Shown here: piece after piece, positions 1-5,171 of the stretch
How the letters are laid out: each line of letters begins with the position of its first letter
Position numbering within the stretch: position 1 is the stretch's first letter
NCBI GenBank assembly: GCA_937880545.1
Contig: CALFKA010000161.1
Coordinates: 1-6,002, forward strand
Source: an uncultured Clostridia bacterium
GTDB lineage: Bacteria; Bacillota; Clostridia; Peptostreptococcales; Acidaminobacteraceae
Direction: 5' to 3'
Length of the DNA stretch: 6,002 bases
Translations under genes and position numbers: made by a program
Notes under the pieces: generated by a model
What the model was told of the DNA's origin: nothing
Seen by the model: only the letters and a program-made list of their open reading frames with translations
Databases searched by the model: none

Positions 1-643
1 CCGATCTGGCGCCTTCCTGCGGGGCAACCCCGGAGTGAGAGGCTTTCCCAATAATGGTCATCGTGACAAAGGCAGCGCCTTTTCTGGATGTGACGACCGA
101 GCCATCCGCTCTCGCCGGCTCCATATTCAAGACGATACCGGCTCCCTGTACTTCTTCTTCAATGATCCGACGGGTATATTGCGAGCCGATTTCTTCGTGG
201 CTGTTAAGGACCACAGACACGGGACCATGGAGAAGGTCGGCCTCCTTGAGCGCTTTGATGACGTACACCATGGAGACGATTCCGCCCTTCATGTCTCCTG
301 CTCCTGGACCACACGCCAGATCTTCTCTGATCTCAAAGGGTCTTCGGTAGACTTCCCCTACAGGAAAGACCGTATCGAAGTGACCGATCATCACGACTTT
401 CGGCTTGTCAGAATCAGTATTGATTCGGGCGACATAAGAATCCCCCACATCTTCTGCCTCATAAGTCTCGACTTCAAAGCCCTCTTCTTCCCACCATTTC
501 TTAAGTAGAGCTCCTGCTTTATCGACACCCGCCTTGTCTCTGGAACCGCTCTCGAGATTAACGAGCGTCTTCAGGTCCTCGAGCATCTCCTGTTCTTTCC
601 TGTCTAGAAACTCCGTTATCACGAGCTGACTGTCTTTGTTCAT
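1..643 (-). CDS. M20 family zinc metallopeptidase (glutamate carboxypeptidase-like), 3' end outside window
   Basis: The first 214 residues of an M20 peptidase, probably of the CPG2-like carboxypeptidase group, which cleaves C-terminal residues of small peptides or acyl-amino acids with two zinc ions. Visible motifs follow the family order: GHFDT (zinc ligand H88, supporting D90), GPGAGDMKGG (bridging ligand D117), SHEE (catalytic E150, zinc ligand E151) and NMEP (zinc ligand E175). The dimerisation domain then begins, with KASHSG at 200-205. The last zinc histidine and the C-terminal part lie beyond the window. The start at 643 is chosen because AAAGGTGG lies just before it. In-frame ATGs at 670 and 673 exist but lack a ribosome binding site. 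There is no signal peptide, so it is cytoplasmic. It is third in a probable minus-strand operon, 50 bases after the QueG-like gene. The family is sure; the substrate is unknown. Confidence 0.92.
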   Translation of the reverse strand, partial: MNKDSQLVITEFLDRKEQEMLEDLKTLVNLESGSRDKAGVDKAGALLKKWWEEEGFEVETYEAEDVGDSYVARINTDSDKPKVVMIGHFDTVFPVGEVYRRPFEIREDLACGPGAGDMKGGIVSMVYVIKALKEADLLHGPVSVVLNSHEEIGSQYTRRIIEEEVQGAGIVLNMEPARADGSVVTSRKGAAFVTMTIIGKASHSGVAPQEGARS

Positions 644-693
644 TTCTCCACCTTTATTGAGTTTTTCCATCATTTATGTGACTATTCCATTTT

Positions 694-1446
694 CTATTCT
701 ATATAAGCTACGGGGCATACGCTGATGCACTTCCCACAGGTATCTGCTCCCACTATGTGATCGCTCTCCACGAGCAACGCTCCGTTTCTATTCAGTTCCG
801 TCTGACAGACAAATTTTTCAAATGCACCGGCAGAAAGAGCACCGACGGGACATATGTCAAAGCACAGACCACAGGAGCCATCAAGATGATAGAGACATCT
901 TTCCTGCGCTGGCACTGTGTTGGGTTTGAGTCTTGCCGTGGTGATCACAGAGCAGTACCTGCCCCCACATCCTTTCTCGGTTATCAGCATGCGGTTTGCA
1001 CCGAACGCACCTATACCTGCGATGGCGGCAGCACTTCGCTGCGACCAGGATGCTTTCAATTCTTTCGGATCATAGGTGTGTGTCGGCTTCATCGCAAGCG
1101 CTCTGTGCCCATGGCTTTCTAGTTCACTGCAGATGAGGCGATTGATCTCATTGAAGTATGCATTGATGACGATATAGGCCTCTCCCCAGATGGGAGAGCC
1201 ATTTTGTACACTTCTTGGTCCGTCGACAACCTCTTCCGTGAACGGGACAAAGTAGCTGACAATACTCTTCGCTCCGGGGAGAAGTTCCTCCGGCAGAGCA
1301 TGCCAGTCGCCGATCAGTGTCTTCAGCCGGGGATACCTCTCATCTTCTGCTGATGAAAAGGACACCAGCGGCTCCCGAAAAAGATCAGGACGCTCCAGTG
1401 AAACGATCGCCTCTCGTATGACCTCTATAATTCTATTCTCTACCAT
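694..1446 (-). CDS. QueG-like (COG1600-type) 4Fe-4S cluster protein, epoxyqueuosine reductase-related
   Basis: A 250-aa iron-sulfur protein resembling epoxyqueuosine reductase-like proteins. The C-terminal third carries two ferredoxin-type cysteine groups: C192-x2-C195-x3-C199-P, with C184 eight residues before, and C237-x2-C240-x3-C244-P. C214 is a further possible ligand. C160 and C165 lie in a GCGGRYC stretch. True QueG has C-x2-C-x2-C-x3-C-P in its first cluster. Here that first cysteine position is replaced, and C184 may supply the ligand, a pattern I recall from clostridial relatives. The protein is also shorter than E. coli QueG (about 380 aa) and lacks its C-terminal extension. It may therefore be a relative with another redox role rather than the last enzyme of queuosine synthesis. 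The start is supported by GAGGAGG four bases upstream. It sits between the DUF2200 gene (39-base gap) and the M20 peptidase (50-base gap), probably in one transcript. Cytoplasmic. Confidence 0.85.
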   Translation of the reverse strand: MVENRIIEVIREAIVSLERPDLFREPLVSFSSAEDERYPRLKTLIGDWHALPEELLPGAKSIVSYFVPFTEEVVDGPRSVQNGSPIWGEAYIVINAYFNEINRLICSELESHGHRALAMKPTHTYDPKELKASWSQRSAAAIAGIGAFGANRMLITEKGCGGRYCSVITTARLKPNTVPAQERCLYHLDGSCGLCFDICPVGALSAGAFEKFVCQTELNRNGALLVESDHIVGADTCGKCISVCPVAYIE

Positions 1447-1485
1447 TTCCCCTCCTCAAAAAGACAAAGATTTTCCTACTCCGAT

Positions 1486-1836
1486 TCAATATCGCAGGAC
1501 TTTTTCGAGCGCCTTACCCCTTGCCAACTCATCAACGAGCTTGTCAAGCCATCGGATCTTCTGCATGAGGGGCTCCTCAATGTTCTCCACGCGAATGCCG
1601 CAGACGACTCCCTTTATCAAGTCCACCTTCGGATTTATCTGTGGCGCCTCCGCAAAGAAGGTCTCATAGTCCACTTCCTTTTCAAGCTGAGCCTGAAGCT
1701 CTTCTTCGTCATAGCCTGTCAACCAGTAGATGACGGCGTTGAGCTCTTTGATAGAACGTCCCTTGCGCTCCACTTTGCTGACAAGCAGTGGATAGACACT
1801 CGAGAACTTCATCTTATATACTCGTTCATTTTTCAT
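1486..1836 (-). CDS. DUF2200 family protein
   Basis: A 116-aa protein recognised as DUF2200, a small bacterial family of unknown function. Typical conserved segments are visible over its full length: VYKMKFSSVYPLLVSKVERK near the N-terminus, VIYWLTGYDEEEL, DYETFFAEAPQINP, LIKGVVCGIRVENIEEPLM and IRWLDKLVDELARGKALEKV at the C-terminus. The length is close to that usual for the family. There is no signal peptide or membrane segment, so it is probably cytoplasmic. An ATG at 1848 would add four residues (MEAR), but the only Shine-Dalgarno sequence (GGAGG, 1842-1846) lies inside that extension, six bases before the ATG at 1836. The inner start is therefore preferred. It is the first gene of a likely minus-strand operon with the QueG-like and M20 genes. 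The family assignment is firm, but its role cannot be inferred. Confidence 0.9.
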   Translation of the reverse strand: MKNERVYKMKFSSVYPLLVSKVERKGRSIKELNAVIYWLTGYDEEELQAQLEKEVDYETFFAEAPQINPKVDLIKGVVCGIRVENIEEPLMQKIRWLDKLVDELARGKALEKVLRY

Positions 1837-1878
1837 TCTTGCCTCCATCTGTCATATAGGTGGAATTTCCCTACCTAA

Positions 1879-1907
1879 AGTGTAGTCGACATTGCTGTGT
1901 GAAGCAA
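1879..1907 (-). promoter_or_regulatory. Possible promoter of the DUF2200-QueG-like-M20 operon
   Basis: On the minus strand TTGCTT (1902-1907) and TACACT (1879-1884) are separated by exactly 17 bases. Both hexamers are only moderate matches to the sigma-A consensus. The position, about 40 bases before the preferred start of the first gene, is suitable. This is an inference from spacing and sequence only. Confidence 0.35.
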
Positions 1908-1909
1908 TG
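1890..1909. repeat. Inverted repeat over the putative promoter (CATTGC-N8-GCAATG)
   Basis: A perfect 6-bp inverted repeat with an 8-base gap covers the -35 element and part of the spacer of the putative promoter for the DUF2200 operon. It could be an operator or a short hairpin. Repeats this short also occur by chance, so only the sequence itself is certain. Confidence 0.35.
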
Positions 1910-2469
1910 CACAACAAAGAGACTTTTGAAATCATCTGAAATGTTTTATAACTCATCAGGAGATGGAAGGATATATTTCAGTATACGTCCTGAGGAAAAT
2001 AGTAAGACCGATAATAAATGCGATGACGATTACAAGACACGACGTCTCGATGATATCTATTTGCCCACCACTGATCTTCCGGATCAATATCTTGGCAATG
2101 AAAAGAATCTCTTTCGTCCTGATGCGTCCCATCTGAACTAGTCGATGAAAACGCAAGCAAACCGCAGTGACTACAGTACTGTCGCATTCTCTCAAATAGG
2201 AGTCCTCGATGGTTTTTTCTTCCCTATTTCTTTGATTGATATTGATTAAGCTGTCCTTCAAACATGATAAGATGGATATATAGAAAGTCATTGAATCACT
2301 CTGGAGAATGAGCATGTAACTAAGCGGGGCGGACTTTTCATAAGTTGAACAGCTTTTCTGATCTTAGTGATATGGGAGTCCAACGAAACCTCTCAGAGGA
2401 TGTCAGTCGCGTTCTCGTCTAGTACATGCCTTTTTATTGTTCATCGTCTAGATTGAACGGATTGTCCCC

Positions 2470-2688
2470 ATGTACCCGTTCAGTCAGGAGATTTCAAAAT
2501 ATGAAAGACTGATGAAGGTTCTTACTCACTATCGCCTTACTTTGGGCCAGACTAGACAAGAAGAGTTGCTGGAACATATCTTTTCACATGCAGGAAATGA
2601 TGACTTAAGAGATCTCTTTATCAATCTGAGTCCTTTCTACAAGAAGCTCAAAGAGTCAGAGGGTAATCACTCGAGTGTCGCAGAATAA
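2470..2688 (+). CDS. Doubtful small hypothetical protein (72 aa)
   Basis: An open frame of 72 codons with protein-like composition: amphipathic helical stretches such as SKYERLMKVL and TRQEELLEHIF, then DLRDLFINLSPFYKKLKES. I recognise no family. There is no signal peptide, membrane segment or cysteine motif. The ATG at 2470 lacks a Shine-Dalgarno sequence. An in-frame ATG at 2512 would give 58 residues, but its nearest purine-rich block (AGGAG at 2486-2490) lies 21 bases upstream, too far to be convincing. The frame is closed by a TAG at 2449-2451, so it cannot extend much further upstream. It stands about 95 bases before the transporter gene on the same strand. It could be a real small gene, the remnant of a longer one, or a chance ORF. 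Confidence 0.35.
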   Translation: MYPFSQEISKYERLMKVLTHYRLTLGQTRQEELLEHIFSHAGNDDLRDLFINLSPFYKKLKESEGNHSSVAE

Positions 2689-2783
2689 GATTCTTCATTG
2701 ATCCGCTTGATTCGCTGCGCCGAATATGATTGAATGAGACAAATGCAGAAATACATAGTGGTTGTATGTAAGAAAGGGTTGCC

Positions 2784-3695
2784 TTGAACAAAAACCAGAT
2801 TTCCGGCCATCTGATGGCGCTCTTTTGTGTCGTCGTATGGGGTTCTACCTTTGTAGTAAGTAAGAGTCTACTGGCACACATGTCGCCAGTACAGTTGATG
2901 TTGATCCGCTTTGTGCTTGCCTATGTTGCCATGTGGATTATCTATCCCAAATGGTATTTTCACTGGAGAGAAGAGTGGCGTTTCGTGGTCATGGCCCTTA
3001 TGGCAAATACCCTGTATGCCTGGGCTGAGAACACTGCTCTCACCATCACTCTGGCTTCAAACGTAAGCATTCTCGTCTCCACCACGCCTATTATCACAGC
3101 CGTACTATTGGCACTCTTTAAGAAAGAAGAGCGTTTGAATCGCTATCAGACGATCGGTTTTGCCATTGCCTTTGCTGGCATGGTGTTGGTAGTGTTTAAC
3201 GGGGCGGTTGCTTTGCAGATCAAACCCACGGGTGACCTGCTGGCGCTTCTGGCGGCAGCGACATGGGCAGCGTACGGGCTTTTATTGGAAAAGTGGTCAG
3301 ATTTCTACAGCAGTGCGCTCATCACAAGAAAGCTGATGTTCTATGGTATCATCACCGTACTTCCCATGGTACTTCTCAGTTCCGAAAGTATGAATCTTCA
3401 TGCCATTTTGACATGGGACAACATCGCAAAACTCGTCTACCTCGGTATCGTAGGAAGCGCAGTTTGCTACCTTTTCTGGAGCATCGCGATACGCAGAATC
3501 GGTGTTCTCATGACCAATCTCTATATCTACTCTATCCCGCTAGTGACTCTCGTGATCAGTGCCATCTTTATTCAAGAGAGAATCACTCTCATGGGCGTCA
3601 TCGGTATTTTGTTAGTAATTGCAGGAATGCTGCTCGGTACTCTGCAATCCAAAGGATCTCAAGAGGATGAGGTTCCCGTGGATGTTGGGCATTAG
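2784..3695 (+). CDS. EamA/DMT superfamily transporter
   Basis: A 303-aa integral membrane protein of the drug/metabolite transporter superfamily, with two EamA repeats and about ten membrane helices, the usual size and layout. The first repeat spans roughly 9-140. It begins with ALFCVVVWGSTFVVSK (helix 1) and contains STTPIITAVLLALFKKEER. The second spans roughly 150-288 and contains AATWAAYGLLLEKW and IPLVTLVISAIFIQERIT, the typical EamA ending. A charged tail (QEDEVPVD) follows. Such proteins usually export or import small metabolites by proton exchange; the substrate cannot be predicted. The start is TTG at 2784, supported by AGAAAGGG (2771-2778) five bases upstream. No ATG gives a complete first helix with a ribosome binding site. 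It appears to be a single-gene unit ending at the terminator at 3790-3820. I could not identify a convincing promoter. Confidence 0.93.
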   Translation: MNKNQISGHLMALFCVVVWGSTFVVSKSLLAHMSPVQLMLIRFVLAYVAMWIIYPKWYFHWREEWRFVVMALMANTLYAWAENTALTITLASNVSILVSTTPIITAVLLALFKKEERLNRYQTIGFAIAFAGMVLVVFNGAVALQIKPTGDLLALLAAATWAAYGLLLEKWSDFYSSALITRKLMFYGIITVLPMVLLSSESMNLHAILTWDNIAKLVYLGIVGSAVCYLFWSIAIRRIGVLMTNLYIYSIPLVTLVISAIFIQERITLMGVIGILLVIAGMLLGTLQSKGSQEDEVPVDVGH

Positions 3696-3761
3696 AAAGC
3701 TGCTCCACTCGATCGCTTTGAAATAGCCAAAGATAACATGATTGCTCCGTTAATCAAGTTC

Positions 3762-3776
3762 TCCCTCGGCGAGGGA
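3762..3776. repeat. Short perfect hairpin TCCCTC-GGC-GAGGGA
   Basis: A 6-bp stem with a 3-base loop lies between the transporter stop codon and the intrinsic terminator. No T-run follows, so it is not itself a terminator. It might protect the mRNA 3' end or be incidental. Confidence 0.35.
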
Positions 3777-3789
3777 CATTGCCGATGAT

Positions 3790-3820
3790 GAAGTGAGAGA
3801 CTCTGTACTCACTTCTTTTT
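3790..3820 (+). terminator. Rho-independent terminator after the EamA transporter gene
   Basis: GAAGTGAG (3790-3797) pairs perfectly with CTCACTTC (3808-3815) around a 10-base loop and is followed at once by TTTTT (3816-3820). It lies 95 bases after the transporter stop codon. The reverse strand has no good T-run after the stem, so it works mainly in the plus direction. Confidence 0.85.
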
Positions 3821-4044
3821 CATGCTAGATGTTGGCTCCGTTCTTCGACTTCGCTTCAGTATAGAGTTTCTCTTTCATACTGTCACTCTTTCTCCATCGT
3901 ATGACCCTCGATGCATCGAGCGGCATCAATTAAAAGTATTTTCTCCTAGTTCACTGATCCTTTGCTATACTCCGTTACTATATCTTTCGGAGTGACCGAG
4001 GCGTTTTCAAGCATTTATCTAAACTGTATTAAAATCTTGGAATG
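3821..4044. other. Intergenic region between convergent units; no gene seen
   Basis: This stretch separates the transporter terminator from the leftward terminator at 4045. It holds a perfect 14-bp palindrome (3907-3920) and a looser hairpin ACTCCG...CGGAGT near 3970-3994. On the minus strand a 17-residue ORF (3825-3878, MKEKLYTEAKSKNGANI) follows a purine-rich stretch but is too short to support as a gene. No RNA gene is recognised. Confidence 0.5.
3907..3920. repeat. Perfect 14-bp palindrome CTCGATGCATCGAG
   Basis: CTCGATG is directly followed by its reverse complement CATCGAG. No gene start or clear promoter is adjacent, so an operator role is unsupported. The sequence is certain; the function is unknown. 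Confidence 0.45.
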
Positions 4045-4070
4045 AAAAAAGACACATTAGATGTGCCTTT
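4045..4070 (-). terminator. Rho-independent terminator, minus strand
   Basis: On the minus strand GGCACAT (4061-4067) pairs with ATGTGTC (4051-4057), including one G-U pair, around a CTA loop. It is followed by six T (4045-4050), with AAA before the stem. It closes the leftward cassette 4142-5717. Because it lies two bases after a sequence that fits a tRNA 3' end, it may originally have been the terminator of that tRNA gene. Confidence 0.75.
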
Positions 4071-4072
4071 AA

Positions 4073-4088
4073 TGGTGCCGGCAGACCG
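4073..4088 (-). other. tRNA 3'-end fragment, putative attachment site of an integrated element
   Basis: Read on the minus strand, CGGTCTGCCGGCACCA fits positions 61-76 of a tRNA: T-stem strand CGGTC beginning with the conserved C61, acceptor strand TGCCGGC, discriminator A, then CCA. A tRNA with acceptor GCCGGCA/TGCCGGC, as in many tRNA-Leu genes, would match. The seven bases before it (AATCCTT) do not fit a T-loop, and no D- or anticodon arm lies upstream. Only the 3' end is therefore present, as expected at one att site of an element integrated into a tRNA gene. The neighbouring phage-type genes and the terminator directly behind support this. The intact tRNA should lie at the other end, beyond 6002. 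Confidence 0.45.
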
Positions 4089-4141
4089 AAGGATTAAACA
4101 TGGCGCACACTATCATTTTGTGTTTAGTTGCCTACAATCAA

Positions 4142-4333
4142 TCAATGAAGAAGTAGCCTTATTTCATCCTTGCTTAAAGGCCCATACACTTCCCAGATCC
4201 TTTGTAAGTCTCTAAGCTTTAACTCCGTCTTGACAGCAACCCTACGGCTCATGCTTGCCTTTGAGATACCGAGAACACTAGCGAGCTCTTTTTGCGTGAG
4301 CCCACGAACACTTGCGAAATCTTTAATACTCAT
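4142..4333 (-). CDS. Cro-like helix-turn-helix DNA-binding protein (63 aa)
   Basis: A small protein consisting almost only of a Cro/XRE-type helix-turn-helix. The second helix is about TQKELASVLG (13-22), the turn IS (23-24) and the recognition helix about KASMSRRVAV (25-34). A C-terminal helix follows (LRDLQRIWEVY). At this size it is a one-domain regulator like Cro repressors, without a protease or ligand domain. The start at 4333 is supported by AAAGGA eight bases upstream, and it overlaps the end of the 79-aa gene by 11 bases, suggesting translational coupling. It is the last gene of the cassette before the terminator at 4045. A reasonable inference is that it regulates the cassette promoter through the 16-bp palindrome at 5757-5772, but nothing in the sequence proves this pairing. 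Confidence 0.8.
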   Translation of the reverse strand: MSIKDFASVRGLTQKELASVLGISKASMSRRVAVKTELKLRDLQRIWEVYGPLSKDEIRLLLH

Positions 4334-4562
4334 CTCGTCTATCCTTTACCATGTTCACCGCTTCTGGCGTCATCGTGTAGACAAAGAGATCTCTTGGATC
4401 TCCATGTGATCGTACACCGATAAGACCTCTATTTCTCGCATACTCTACTGCAAGGTGATCTTCTTCTGTCTTGCCATAGAGGTAACCCTTGATCTCCAAT
4501 TCCTCTCGGTTTGATAAAGCCTCGAGGCAGCGCTCGAGGAAATTTAGTAAATAACTATCCAT
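4323..4562 (-). CDS. Small hypothetical protein (79 aa), possible winged-helix fold
   Basis: I do not recognise this protein. It is short and charged, without membrane segment or signal peptide. The sequence suggests an N-terminal helix pair (LLNFLERCLEAL, EELEIKGYLYG), a further helix ending in YARNRGLIGV, and a beta-like FVYTMTPEAVNMV. The order of helices followed by GLIGV and an 'xLTPEG'-like segment recalls small winged-helix proteins such as YjcQ-type phage proteins. This is only a resemblance. The start at 4562 has AGGAGGAG seven bases upstream, and its ATG overlaps the stop of the AP2 gene by eight bases. Its own 3' end overlaps the HTH gene by eleven bases. This tight packing indicates that the three genes are translated together. 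Confidence 0.7.
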   Translation of the reverse strand: MDSYLLNFLERCLEALSNREELEIKGYLYGKTEEDHLAVEYARNRGLIGVRSHGDPRDLFVYTMTPEAVNMVKDRRDEY

Positions 4563-4941
4563 TGATCAACTCCTCCTCAGCTTTATCTCTTGCCTTCTCT
4601 GCTTCTTCTATTGTGTCAAAGAGTCCTAAAAAATGCTTGTCTTTTTTTACCTGGATGTGAGCCTGCCATTTACTTGTTTGGCGATGCCAAGAGACTCCAC
4701 GAACGCCAGTCACACTGTTCTCCTGAGCTTTTCCGATAGAGGTCTTTTTTTCGACACTCACGCTCTGAACTTTAGGCATGCGCTCTCTTCGCCAACAGCC
4801 ACAACTCTTCGTTCGTCCGGACTTAAGGTTGCCCAAGAATACAACAACCTCGTTTCCACAGTCGCAAATACATAAGGCTTTTGTCTTTCCTTTTGATGGT
4901 CTTATTAGGTTGAGGATTTGAAGTCTTCCATATTTTTCCAT
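4555..4941 (-). CDS. Phage-type AP2 domain protein with N-terminal zinc finger
   Basis: A 128-aa protein of a type common in Bacillota phages and related to AP2-containing homing endonucleases, but with no HNH or other nuclease motif visible. The N-terminus (YGRLQIL) leads into a probable zinc-binding module, CICDCGNEVVV (C24, C26, C28) and TKSCGC (C47, C49). A basic linker follows. The AP2 domain covers about 78-125: GVRGVSWHRQTSKWQAHI, then HFLGLFDTIEEAEKARDKA, with W85 and W92. AP2 domains bind DNA through a three-stranded sheet. It is probably a DNA-binding protein; the target is unknown. The start at 4941 is required to include the conserved YGRL segment, yet no Shine-Dalgarno sequence precedes it. 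Instead an extended -10 element stands six bases before the ATG, suggesting a leaderless transcript. Confidence 0.85.
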   Translation of the reverse strand: MEKYGRLQILNLIRPSKGKTKALCICDCGNEVVVFLGNLKSGRTKSCGCWRRERMPKVQSVSVEKKTSIGKAQENSVTGVRGVSWHRQTSKWQAHIQVKKDKHFLGLFDTIEEAEKARDKAEEELING

Positions 4942-4947
4942 ACATTG

Positions 4948-4956
4948 AGTATATCA
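4948..4956 (-). promoter_or_regulatory. Possible extended -10 promoter giving a leaderless AP2 mRNA
   Basis: On the minus strand TGATATACT is an extended -10 element (TGn followed by TATACT, one mismatch to TATAAT). It lies six bases before the AP2 start codon, so transcription would begin at or next to the ATG. The absence of a ribosome binding site there fits. No -35 element is seen at the proper distance, which extended -10 promoters can tolerate. Confidence 0.4.
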
Positions 4957-4970
4957 AAAAGAGCAAGCAA

Positions 4971-5162
4971 CTAGGCCAGCCCTTTTAATCGTTCTTCTAT
5001 CATTTCCATTAGTTCTTCTAAGTCTTCTTTCTCCGCATCGTTTCTTACAAAGCTCCGTGCTGTACTTCTTTTTGATAGAAATGTTCTTCGCTTTCTATTC
5101 TTTTCAGCCCATTTACGATCCGCTTCTGGGTTGTAAGCAGATTCTTGTTTTTTCCCCTTCAC
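4971..5162 (-). CDS. Small basic phage-type hypothetical protein (63 aa)
   Basis: A 63-aa highly charged protein with GTG start, supported by AGGAGG five bases upstream. Its sequence (NPEADRKWAEKNRKRRTFLS, RSTARSFVRN, then an acidic helix EKEDLEELMEMIEERLKGL) resembles a small protein often seen in Bacillota phages and mobile elements. In those, a basic W-containing helix and an R-S-x-A-R-S-F-x-[RK]-N motif precede an acidic helical tail. No function is known to me. Net basic N-terminal half and helical content would allow nucleic-acid or protein binding; this is inference. It begins nine bases after the 182-aa gene, so the two are surely co-transcribed. It is followed by a 29-base gap before the AP2 gene. 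Confidence 0.75.
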   Translation of the reverse strand: MKGKKQESAYNPEADRKWAEKNRKRRTFLSKRSTARSFVRNDAEKEDLEELMEMIEERLKGLA

Positions 5163-5171
5163 AGTCTCCTC

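Larger units (their letters stand above)
1849..2469. other. Gene-poor gap with possible decayed coding sequence
   Basis: About 620 bases without a supportable gene. The longest open stretch is on the minus strand (1956-2315, 119 codons). It encodes charged sequence followed by one hydrophobic segment (SCLVIVIAFIIGLTIFL) but has no ribosome binding site and no recognised family. In another minus-strand frame an ATG at 2187 opens MRQYCSHCG, which looks like the first half of an N-terminal zinc ribbon. That frame ends at 1978 without a second CxxC. A zinc-ribbon start in one frame and a membrane segment in another would fit a frameshifted membrane protein gene, but this is a weak reading. TCGTCTAG occurs twice (2415-2422 and 2444-2451). 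I see no RNA gene, insertion-sequence end or clear terminator here. Confidence 0.3.

Noticed and set aside
35..508. Plus-strand ORF of 157 codons, and an overlapping one at 54-350
   Set aside because: They lie opposite the M20 peptidase gene, whose minus-strand translation has all family motifs. They lack family resemblance and ribosome binding sites.
757..1122. Plus-strand ORF of 121 codons
   Set aside because: Shadow of the QueG-like gene on the opposite strand; its cysteines come from the reverse of the iron-sulfur motifs.
1860..2141. Plus-strand ORF of 93 codons
   Set aside because: No ribosome binding site, no recognisable family and unnatural composition. It also covers the probable promoter of the minus-strand operon.
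3263..3670. Plus-strand ORF of 135 codons
   Set aside because: Lies in another frame within the transporter gene, which is clearly real. Its protein is rich in H, R and S, as expected of an out-of-frame reading.
3825..3878. Minus-strand 17-residue ORF MKEKLYTEAKSKNGANI, possibly the start of a decayed reverse transcriptase
   Set aside because: Resembles the N-terminus of some intron-encoded proteins only loosely. It is too short, and no further reverse transcriptase motif or intron RNA structure is visible.
4073..4150. Complete tRNA gene on the minus strand
   Set aside because: Only the 3' 16 bases fit. The preceding bases form no T-loop and no D- or anticodon arm, so it is kept only as a possible att fragment.
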